Source of the DNA: an uncultured Porphyromonadaceae bacterium
GTDB lineage: Bacteria > Bacteroidota > Bacteroidia > Bacteroidales > Muribaculaceae
Direction: 5' to 3'
DNA: 20,340 nt
Assembly: GCA_947175225.1 (NCBI GenBank)
Contig: CAMWLX010000017.1
Coordinates: 1-20,340 of the forward strand
Within the stretch, counting starts at the first letter, position 1. Each line of letters starts with the position of its first letter. The translations under genes were made by a program, and so were the position numbers. The notes beneath the pieces were generated by a model. It made no database searches, was not told the DNA's origin, and saw only the letters and a program-made list of their open reading frames with translations. Below, in pieces: positions 4,632 through 11,326 of this stretch.

Positions 4632-5675
4632 ATGAATAAAGAAGACCTTATTGCAGTAGCTTTGCAATTCCGTATACAGAAATTATGGGACGAACTTGAC
4701 GATAGCATGATATTCGGTGTCCGTCTCCCGGATGGGGAAACTGGATATTGCTGCGTCATGGGAAATGGTGGACAGCACTTTGCGCTTGGCCTTTATAAAG
4801 GGATCACAGGATTTACTACATACTTGAATTCCGTCAATCGCTTACCCGGTACGGATCCGTTCGAAATGTTCCTGACTTATGATTGTCTGAACTGTGACTA
4901 TGAGAATGCCTCAGAATCAAATCTTACATCCGCACAGAAAAAGCTGATTCGGACAGTTGCCAATGAACGTCATATCAAGATGTGCCGTCCTAACGGTTAT
5001 CCTGAATTTATAAGGTATGACCGTGGTTTCATCAAGACTGAACTTAACGAGCATGAAATGTCAGATCTCGGAATAGCGCTTAAAGCAGGTATTGAAGTCG
5101 CCTCAAGAGTAAAGGGGATGACTTTGGCGGAACTCGGAAAACTTGGATTTGGAGAGGATGGCTATTATCCATCATCTGTCAGTGGTGATCATATTCCGAT
5201 GCTTGAGATGCAAAAAGACGGGTCATTCAAATGGTCGGAGACTGTTACGCCGAAGGTTGTAAATGTTAGTTTCCCTACTCCTTTGTTTACCAATGTGCTT
5301 GCTGGGGGTCGGCTTAAGACAATGCAGCGCGTGGGAGCATTCCAGTGTAAGGTCATGCACATGCAGTCTCCTGTCAAAAACAAGGAGGGGGTGTTTTATC
5401 CTCTGTTGATGGTGCTGGTCAATGATGAAGGTATGATGTTTCCGGTGATGCAGAAGTCGGAGACTCCCCACGCCGAGGATGAACTCATCAATCAGTTGGC
5501 TTTTACTCTCATATCCATGGAGGTGTATCCGGAAGAATTCTTGGTGGATGACAGATTTAGTGAAGCTTTTATGGACGATTTCTGTAAGAAGACAGAAATA
5601 AAACTGAAAAAGATAGACTATCTTCCCGAGCTCGAAGAGGTAGTCCACATGCTCCGCTCCCAATTCGGAAGATAG
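4632..5675 (+). CDS. DUF7309/DUF6930-like protein of unknown function
   Basis: 347 residues from ATG 4632 (MNKEDLIAVALQFRIQKLW). The N-terminal part, with KLWDELDDSMIFGVRLPDG followed by ETGYCCVMGNGGQHFALGLY and then KGITGFTTYL, matches what I remember of the DUF7309 domain, a cytoplasmic module with a conserved GE-x-GYC-x-VMG stretch. The C-terminal third (FQCKVMHMQSPVKNKEGVFYPLLMVLVNDEG followed by MMFPVMQ and ISMEVYPEEFLVDDRFSEAFMDDF) resembles DUF6930, whose 'VDD' and 'L-L-L-V-x-x-x-G' patterns suggest a nuclease- or reductase-like fold of unknown activity. Both assignments are by eye. No signal peptide is present. An 18-codon upstream extension is open but lies in the promoter, so I reject it. 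The gene appears monocistronic, with a TAACTTTG element just before it. No clear terminator follows. Confidence 0.65.
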   Translation: MNKEDLIAVALQFRIQKLWDELDDSMIFGVRLPDGETGYCCVMGNGGQHFALGLYKGITGFTTYLNSVNRLPGTDPFEMFLTYDCLNCDYENASESNLTSAQKKLIRTVANERHIKMCRPNGYPEFIRYDRGFIKTELNEHEMSDLGIALKAGIEVASRVKGMTLAELGKLGFGEDGYYPSSVSGDHIPMLEMQKDGSFKWSETVTPKVVNVSFPTPLFTNVLAGGRLKTMQRVGAFQCKVMHMQSPVKNKEGVFYPLLMVLVNDEGMMFPVMQKSETPHAEDELINQLAFTLISMEVYPEEFLVDDRFSEAFMDDFCKKTEIKLKKIDYLPELEEVVHMLRSQFGR

Positions 5676-5704
5676 ATTAAGTACCCATCTCATCCCTGCG
5701 AGTC

Positions 5705-5724
5705 CTTTACGCCTTTGCGTGAGA
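5705..5724 (+). repeat. Copy A of a short intergenic repeat (CTTTRCGCCTTTGCG..TGAGA)
   Basis: CTTTACGCCTTTGCGTGAGA here matches 9385-9413 except for one base and a 9-base insertion there. It lies in the 145-base gap before the RluA-type gene. A weaker relative may lie at 4411-4430. The role is unknown; short repeats of this flavour are scattered between genes in several bacterial phyla (from memory). Confidence 0.5.
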
Positions 5725-5765
5725 TAAATATCTACATAATAGTAACTTGCCAAATCAGAAACTTA

Positions 5766-5783
5766 AGTAAACAAAGGTTTACT
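5766..5783. promoter_or_regulatory. Inverted repeat upstream of the RluA-type gene
   Basis: AGTAAAC (5766-5772) and GTTTACT (5777-5783) are exact reverse complements around AAAG, 38 bases before the start codon. This could be an operator, but a 7-base arm is short enough to arise by chance. No clear -7 element was found nearby. Confidence 0.3.
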
Positions 5784-5820
5784 CTTCAGAATATAGACTA
5801 AATCGTACAACACAAAACGT

Positions 5821-7446
5821 ATGAACAACCCCTTCGCCTACATCCCCGATGCCGCTTGCGACGAGGCTTTCCGGGAATTGACACTCAGGATCGAGACGCT
5901 GAAGAAAAGCGAGTGTCTTGAGGATGTCTGTCTCTGCCGTGAACTTGAGGCAGGGAAGATGCTTGGCGTACTCATCGCCGAGGATGCCGAGGGGAAGCGT
6001 CACACTCTCTATGCTTTCTCAGGACAGCTTGGCGATACCGGTTTCCACCATACTGACTTTGTCGGTCCGGTGTTCGACTATCTTCAACCCGACGGTCATT
6101 TCAAAACTAAGGAAACAGATATTTCACGTCAGAACATAGAGATTGCTCGATTCGAGAAGGAATTCTTGGCAAAGATAAGAAGCGAATATGAGCGTGCAAA
6201 GGTGAGTCTTGATGCCGAGGTCTCCGCATATAAAGAAAATTGCCGCCAATCGAAGCAGCAGCGGGATGCCAAAAGAAAGTCGGGAAATATCGATGATGAG
6301 GAACTAATCGCCATGATTCGTCAAAGTCAGTTCGAGAAAGCGGAGCTCCATCGTCTTAAGAAGAAAGTGGCAGCCGAACTCGAACCCTACGAGTCCAAAC
6401 TTAAAGAAGCCGAGACTATTCTCGATGCCATGAAAGAAAAACGCCGGTCCGATTCTGAAGACCTGCAAAAATGGCTGTTCGATAGTTTTCGTGTGCTCAA
6501 CGCACGCGGCGAAAACCGTAGCCTAAGTGAGATTTTTGCAGAGACTCCATTGAAAATACCCCCTTCCGGTGCAGGCGAGTGCTGTGCCCCAAAACTGCTG
6601 CAAGCTGCATATCTGAAGGGATTGACACCTGTGTCAATGGCCGAATACTGGTATGGCAAGCCAAAAGGTGGCGACGTGCGTAACCATGGCAACCATTATC
6701 CAGCTTGCAGGGGCAAGTGCCTGCCTGTGCTCACATGGATGCTTCAAGGGCTTGACATAGAGCCTCCTCTTGACACTGAAATCCGATCCATAACGCATAG
6801 GGAACCACGAATCATATTCGAAAACCGATGGTTCTGCGTAGTCGACAAACCATCCGGTATGCTCTCGGTTCCGGGTAAGGGTAAGGCAGTTTCCGTTCAG
6901 GAATGGCTTCAGGAAAAATATGGACCGGACCGACAGGTGAAGATGGTCCACCGCCTCGATCAAGATACGTCCGGCTTACTGATAGCCTCCTTCGGTCCGC
7001 TTTCCTTCAAATTGCTCCAGACCATGTTTGCCATGCGTAAGGTCAAGAAGACATATATAGCCATATTGGAAGGAGATTATGAATCAATGGGAATCCCTCG
7101 CAGTGGACGCATTGAACTTCCGCTCATTCCCGATTGGCTTGACCGTCCACGTCAGCGAGTGGATATGAAAGAGGGTAAGGAGGCAGTCACGCATTACGAA
7201 TTCATCGAGGTCAAGGAAGGCAGAAGCCGCGTGATATTCCATCCCCACACCGGCCGTACACATCAATTGCGTGTTCATGCCGCCTCTAAAATGGGACTCG
7301 GCATGCCCATTGTCGGCGACCGCTTATATGGCATGAAAACCGGAAGGGAATCGGATCGGCTTTTACTTCATGCCCACAAGATTGAATTCATATTTCCCAT
7401 TGACTGTGAGCACTATTCATTTGAGTCTCCAGTTCACTTTCTATAG
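5821..7446 (+). CDS. RluA-family pseudouridine synthase with long N-terminal extension
   Basis: 541 residues. Residues about 325-541 form an RluA-type catalytic domain that isomerises uridine to pseudouridine in rRNA or tRNA: VVDKPSGMLSVPG, then HRLDQDTSGLLIA with the catalytic Asp at residue 380, then HPHTGRTHQLRVH and GDRLYG. The first 320 residues are an added module: a globular start, a highly charged helical, probably coiled-coil stretch at about 100-215, and a Cys-rich segment ECCAPKLLQAAYLKG..HGNHYPACRGKC with Cys 254, 255, 296 and 300. That spacing suggests a metal site, which is inference. Extended RluA proteins of similar size are known in Bacteroidetes, so this is a family form rather than a fresh fusion. 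The RNA target cannot be told. The start at 5821 is the first ATG giving MNNPFAYIPD. Confidence 0.88.
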   Translation: MNNPFAYIPDAACDEAFRELTLRIETLKKSECLEDVCLCRELEAGKMLGVLIAEDAEGKRHTLYAFSGQLGDTGFHHTDFVGPVFDYLQPDGHFKTKETDISRQNIEIARFEKEFLAKIRSEYERAKVSLDAEVSAYKENCRQSKQQRDAKRKSGNIDDEELIAMIRQSQFEKAELHRLKKKVAAELEPYESKLKEAETILDAMKEKRRSDSEDLQKWLFDSFRVLNARGENRSLSEIFAETPLKIPPSGAGECCAPKLLQAAYLKGLTPVSMAEYWYGKPKGGDVRNHGNHYPACRGKCLPVLTWMLQGLDIEPPLDTEIRSITHREPRIIFENRWFCVVDKPSGMLSVPGKGKAVSVQEWLQEKYGPDRQVKMVHRLDQDTSGLLIASFGPLSFKLLQTMFAMRKVKKTYIAILEGDYESMGIPRSGRIELPLIPDWLDRPRQRVDMKEGKEAVTHYEFIEVKEGRSRVIFHPHTGRTHQLRVHAASKMGLGMPIVGDRLYGMKTGRESDRLLLHAHKIEFIFPIDCEHYSFESPVHFL

Positions 7447-7493
7447 CTTAGATATAAATTAGCGTCATACTTGGAAAAGTCGGTTGAAGGAGA

Positions 7494-7529
7494 CGCGTTG
7501 ACGCGCACGGAGTGCGCTTACTACACTCC
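7494..7529. repeat. Cluster of overlapping GC-rich inverted repeats between convergent genes
   Basis: CGCG-TTGA-CGCG (7494-7505), GCGCAC-GGA-GTGCGC (7503-7517) and GGAGTG..CACTCC (7509-7514 with 7524-7529) overlap, so at most some can form together. The cluster lies in the 100-base gap where the RluA gene (+) and the TonB-domain gene (-) converge, and may end transcription in both directions. No T-tract is seen, so a REP-like element is also possible. Confidence 0.4.
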
Positions 7530-7546
7530 ATGGCGCAACTGATTAA

Positions 7547-9211
7547 TCACTTAGCTTTTGCGAGGCGGAAGGTGACAGGATAGGTATATCGTGTATTTGC
7601 AGGTTTGCCGTTGGCATATCCCGGAGTCCAGCGTGGCAGGCTCCTTATGACGCGAAGAGCCTCATTGTTTAGGGAGTCATTGATGCCCCTGACCACTTTA
7701 GCCGCACTGACCGCTCCATTCTTGTCGATGATGAACTCCACGATTACGCGTCCCTCGATCTTTGTCTTTGCGGCATTTGCCGGATACTGAATATGCTCCT
7801 GAATCCACTTTGCAAGTCCGTCGGCTCCCCCATTGAACTTTGGCGCAACCGGGATACCTTTCATATCGTATATGTGTTCTTCAGGTGTATCAGAGACTGT
7901 TGTTTTCTGACTCCCCTCCCGAACTTCCTTCTTAGGCAACATGAAATACACGATTCCAAAATCACGAGTGTTGACCGGCTTGCCTTTATATGTCGCAGGG
8001 GTCCATCTCGGCATTGACCTGAACAGTCTTAGTGCCTCTTTTTTCAAGGATTCATCCGTGGCGTTGCCCATGTCGTTTATTGATACATCCTTGATGGATC
8101 CGTCTGCACATACTGTAAAGCTCAAGAAGACTGATCCTTCGATGCCTTTGGCTGCCGCCGCTTTGGGATAACGCATGTTTTTCTCAAGCCATTCCCAGTA
8201 TTTATTGCGGCCATTTTCATCTCCCGGAAATTGAGCCATTCTGTCGCACATCCTTGGTAGCAGTATCTTCTTATCTTCAGGAAGATCGGAGCCAAGTATC
8301 GAATCCGCCTCAGTATAGGCCTTTTGTCGTGATGCTCTGGCTTTGTTCAATGCATCTAATACGGCATCGTCAAGTCGTGGGAGTTCTTTTATTCCGTGCT
8401 CCTCACACCATGCTTTCACACGGTTGATCTCATCAAGAGTCTCGTCGTTTATGGCCGGAAGAATACCGGTAAACATCCTATATCTGGAAGGAAATGCAAA
8501 GTCTGACTTCCCACTTTTATTTTTCTCGAGTTCCACAAAGGTCTCTGAGGGATTGTCTCCGAAGCGTATGTTGTCGAGAGCTTGACGTATATACTTGTCT
8601 TTATCCTGAAAGGAGCTGTAGTTAAACATCAGTCTGAGCAGCATTGCCGGATGATTCTTTTTCCTGAGATAGATGCCGACTCCGCGTGAATAGTTATCCA
8701 TGAAAGAATGTCGCAGGTCGAACTCATAGATAGCCGCAGTGTCTGCATTGGCATATTGCGACATATCTTCTTCGGCTATGATCTTGACCATAGGTCTTAC
8801 GTCAAGGTGCATGTCGTTATGAATCATCCTGAGGTCAGATTCAATCCATCTGCTTCCTTGTACATCCCACATGTAGAATGGAGTAGTGAAGTTTGCGATC
8901 ATTTGCGGATAACATATGGCTACCCGGCAGCTATCCTCCTCCACGATTGCTCCTATGTCGATAGGGTTGCAGTCTATATTTAAGAATTCTTCACCTCTAC
9001 CCATAGATCGCTTTACCTCAGAGACTCCCCGGATACAAGCAGGGGTGTAATTTTGAGGTAGGTCGATGTAGACGTCATGCTTCCTAAGGAGTTCCACATA
9101 ATCGTTGTAAACCTTCTCAGTATCCTTAAAGTCCATAGGATTTACGATCACTCCCTGAGCCGCGAATGATACAATCAGAAGTATCGAAATAGTTATTGCC
9201 AATTGTTTCAT
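7547..9211 (-). CDS. Exported protein with two TonB C-terminal domains
   Basis: 554 residues. MKQLAITISILLIVSFAAQG is a signal peptide or N-terminal anchor. Residues about 21-330 are an unusual region without recognised domains (NPMDFKDTEKVYNDYVELLRK onward). Two copies of the TonB C-terminal fold follow: about 337-425 (YWEWLEKNMRYPKAAAAKGIEG, FTVCADGSIKDVSI, RSMPRWTPATYKGKPV) and about 465-553 (WIQEHIQYPANAAKTKIEGRVIV, FIIDKNGAVSAAKV, RSLPRWTPGYANGKPAN). TonB passes energy from the inner membrane to outer-membrane transporters, but this protein lacks the usual Pro-rich linker and ExbB/ExbD neighbours, so I do not call it tonB. In Bacteroidetes such domains are common in exported or sensor proteins of unclear role. 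No promoter element is visible upstream; it could be co-transcribed with the TPR gene despite a 245-base gap. Confidence 0.75.
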   Translation of the reverse strand: MKQLAITISILLIVSFAAQGVIVNPMDFKDTEKVYNDYVELLRKHDVYIDLPQNYTPACIRGVSEVKRSMGRGEEFLNIDCNPIDIGAIVEEDSCRVAICYPQMIANFTTPFYMWDVQGSRWIESDLRMIHNDMHLDVRPMVKIIAEEDMSQYANADTAAIYEFDLRHSFMDNYSRGVGIYLRKKNHPAMLLRLMFNYSSFQDKDKYIRQALDNIRFGDNPSETFVELEKNKSGKSDFAFPSRYRMFTGILPAINDETLDEINRVKAWCEEHGIKELPRLDDAVLDALNKARASRQKAYTEADSILGSDLPEDKKILLPRMCDRMAQFPGDENGRNKYWEWLEKNMRYPKAAAAKGIEGSVFLSFTVCADGSIKDVSINDMGNATDESLKKEALRLFRSMPRWTPATYKGKPVNTRDFGIVYFMLPKKEVREGSQKTTVSDTPEEHIYDMKGIPVAPKFNGGADGLAKWIQEHIQYPANAAKTKIEGRVIVEFIIDKNGAVSAAKVVRGINDSLNNEALRVIRSLPRWTPGYANGKPANTRYTYPVTFRLAKAK

Positions 9212-9277
9212 AATTCGTAATCTTTAATTAATAATTTAAGTTTCGCTTGTTCTTGCAGATTGATTCGCAATCTCTTA

Positions 9278-9292
9278 GCGCAGGAACTGCGC
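9278..9292. repeat. Small perfect hairpin in the TPR-TonB gap
   Basis: GCGCAG (9278-9283) and CTGCGC (9287-9292) are exact complements around GAA. A further CGGGC..GCCCG pair lies just to the right at about 9310-9333. No T-tract follows on either strand. The gap 9212-9456 otherwise holds only the short repeat at 9385-9413. Confidence 0.4.
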
Positions 9293-9384
9293 TTGTTCTC
9301 TGTGGGCTCCGGGCGATGCGAAGCAGCCCGTAATCTTAGCGTGCTCGCCATAACCGCGACGCGAAGCTTCCTTATATACTGAAA

Positions 9385-9413
9385 CTTTGCGCCTTTGCGC
9401 TCTTTGCGTGAGA
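9385..9413 (+). repeat. Copy B of the short intergenic repeat, with an inserted unit
   Basis: This is CTTTGCGCCTTTGCG, then CTCTTTGCG, then TGAGA. It equals 5705-5724 apart from one substitution and the extra 9-base unit, which itself repeats the TTTGCG core three times. It lies between two minus-strand genes, in plus orientation. Confidence 0.5.
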
Positions 9414-9456
9414 ATTTTAGAGCTTGCGAAATTTGAGTTAATAATTATTCATTCAT

Positions 9457-11112
9457 CTAAAGCATTGATAGGAACTGCTCTCTGTCCTTAGACTCATGCT
9501 CCTCGATATGCTTTTTGATGCGGTGCCGCATCGTGCGGGCTGCTCCGGTCGATTTCAGTTCGAGTATAGTCGTTATCGACTGTATCGAGAAGTCGGCGAA
9601 GGATAGCATCGCGAAGCGGTAGTTGCGCTCTGTCATTCCCGGATACTGCTCCCGGAAGCGCGACATGATGTTGTCGAAATAGTCATTCACGAAACTCTCT
9701 ATTCCCCGAATGGTCTCATCGCTATGGAGCGTCGAGACGAGTCGTGTGACGTTCTTGCCTAATATCGCATATCCGTCGCTGGTTTCCGGCACGCAGCTTG
9801 ATATCTCGCACAAAGAATTGATGATGGCGTAGTGGCGCGGAGTCTGTTTTTTCTCGGTAGAAGTGTCATGCACGGCTGCCGCCTCCGCGTTATGTCGGTC
9901 GATTATCTTTTGCAATCGGTCTATGTCGGCGACGAGAGTTTCGCTCTGGTCTGCTTTCTCTTTTAGCCGCCGTCGGTAGAAGAGAGTGACAGCAATTATG
10001 AGGGCTACAAGGAGTATTGCGATAACTGCCGCCATCCACATCATCCGGCGAGTCGTGCCGAGTTCTTCGTGCCGTCGTTCAGACTGCTCTTTATAGTAAT
10101 CGCTTACAATAGCTGTATATGGATGTGTCAGCAGATGCTGGCGAGAATCGACAAACTTTCCGTAGTATCGGTTGAAAGCCTCATAGGCGGTGTGATAGTC
10201 ATGGAGTCCAGCCGCCAATATTGCTTCGCTGAGGTCTAATTCTGCTGTGTCTGCCGGCTCAAACATATACACTCTTGCCTCTTCAAGTGCCTTCTCAGCC
10301 GAACCGTAATCCTCCATTGCGCAGAAGATACGTGCCTTCTTGGACCATTCTGTTGAAGTCAGCTCGTAGGCGAACATCTCTACGGAGTCAAGATGGTTGA
10401 TTGCCGACTTATATTCCTTGCGGTTGAGCATGGCATTTGCCATGGCTCTGTGATAGGCGGCGTTGAATGCCGGAGCATCCTTCATCTCCGGATTGAGACG
10501 TGCGTAGGCGAGCATCATGAGTGCGCTGTCCGTGCGATTAAGCGATATGAGGGCTTCTGCGAGCGATAACTCCTCACCGATGGCATGCACAGGCTTCTTG
10601 GCAAGCTCAAAATAATGGCGTGCAGAGTCAGCATATTCGAGATGTTTCGACTCGACCAACAGCGAACGGTATATGTCTGCCTGCTCACGGTATGCCATAC
10701 CGCAGTAGAAGTCATCTCCGGCGGAGGTTGCTTTCTTCGCTGCCTCAATCAGCGAGATCAGGGCAGAGGCATAGTCCTTATTATAGCCGTGGATTACTCC
10801 GTTATAATACAATGCCTGGATCTCAAGACTGTCGCCGCGCCCTCTGAAATAATCCGCAGCCATCTCTGTCAGCGAATCATTGTGAAAGCGTTTCAAAGCC
10901 TTCTCGTTTGCTTTGGCGAGCAGCAGTGCATGCCATGCCTGCGTCTCCTGGTCAGCGTCTCGACTGTCAAACTTTTCCAGAATCTTAATGGCAGAATCCG
11001 GCTGCTCGTTTACGAGTCGATCAGCTTCAATGAGACTCTCGTGTGCGTTTCTGTGGGCGCATCCGGCGGCCATCACAAACATCGTCATTATGAGTGCGAA
11101 TCTTGTTTTCAT
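9457..11112 (-). CDS. TPR lipoprotein/membrane regulator with C-terminal HTH-like domain
   Basis: 551 residues from ATG 11112 (MKTRFALIMTMFVMAAGCAHRN). A lipobox AAGC puts a lipidated Cys at residue 18. Residues about 25-345 are helical repeats of TPR type (SLIEADRLVNEQPDSAIKILE; AWHALLLAKANEKA; YYNGVIHGYNKDYASALISLIEA). A strong transmembrane segment follows at about 354-380 (MWMAAVIAILLVALIIAVTLFY, then RRR), then a charged coiled-coil stretch and a helical C-terminus (PGMTERNYRFAMLSFADFSIQSITTI) that looks like the HTH end of Bacteroidetes TPR regulators. I infer a periplasmic sensor part and a cytoplasmic DNA-binding part. A lipid anchor together with a TM helix is slightly odd, but seen in this protein type. 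An upstream in-frame ATG at 11148 is rejected because it lies in the promoter at 11118-11149. The target genes are unknown. Confidence 0.75.
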   Translation of the reverse strand: MKTRFALIMTMFVMAAGCAHRNAHESLIEADRLVNEQPDSAIKILEKFDSRDADQETQAWHALLLAKANEKALKRFHNDSLTEMAADYFRGRGDSLEIQALYYNGVIHGYNKDYASALISLIEAAKKATSAGDDFYCGMAYREQADIYRSLLVESKHLEYADSARHYFELAKKPVHAIGEELSLAEALISLNRTDSALMMLAYARLNPEMKDAPAFNAAYHRAMANAMLNRKEYKSAINHLDSVEMFAYELTSTEWSKKARIFCAMEDYGSAEKALEEARVYMFEPADTAELDLSEAILAAGLHDYHTAYEAFNRYYGKFVDSRQHLLTHPYTAIVSDYYKEQSERRHEELGTTRRMMWMAAVIAILLVALIIAVTLFYRRRLKEKADQSETLVADIDRLQKIIDRHNAEAAAVHDTSTEKKQTPRHYAIINSLCEISSCVPETSDGYAILGKNVTRLVSTLHSDETIRGIESFVNDYFDNIMSRFREQYPGMTERNYRFAMLSFADFSIQSITTILELKSTGAARTMRHRIKKHIEEHESKDREQFLSML

Positions 11113-11117
11113 GGTTG

Positions 11118-11149
11118 CAAAATTAGGCAAAAAACCATTGTTATGCAAA
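11118..11149 (-). promoter_or_regulatory. Promoter of the TPR regulator, almost touching its start codon
   Basis: TTTG (11149-11146), a 20-base spacer and TAATTTTG (11125-11118) match the Bacteroidetes consensus fully. The ATG begins at 11112, only five bases after the -7 box, so the mRNA should have a leader of about 0-3 bases. Confidence 0.7.
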
Positions 11150-11269
11150 TTTCATAGCATCACACAGCGTTACATCCGTAGATTTTCACTCCCCTATAAA
11201 TGCTTATAAATTAATTATAAAAAGAATTTACTCAATAAATATTTTATTACAAAGTGTCATCAAGTGAAA

Positions 11270-11299
11270 CACGCCTTCGGCCCATAGACCGAAGGCGTG
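11270..11299 (-). terminator. Terminator hairpin after the beta-galactosidase gene
   Basis: CACGCCTTCGG (11270-11280) and CCGAAGGCGTG (11289-11299) form a perfect 11-bp stem with an 8-base loop, 28 bases past the stop codon of the beta-galactosidase gene. On the minus strand it is followed by TTTCACTTG, a weak T-run. It lies upstream of the TPR regulator's own promoter. Confidence 0.75.
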
Positions 11300-11326
11300 T
11301 AAAAGAATAGAAAAAGTTGATTTTTT

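Noticed and set aside
11113..11148. Upstream ATG at 11148 for the TPR regulator
   Set aside because: It falls within the promoter elements, and the lipoprotein signal fits only the start at 11112.
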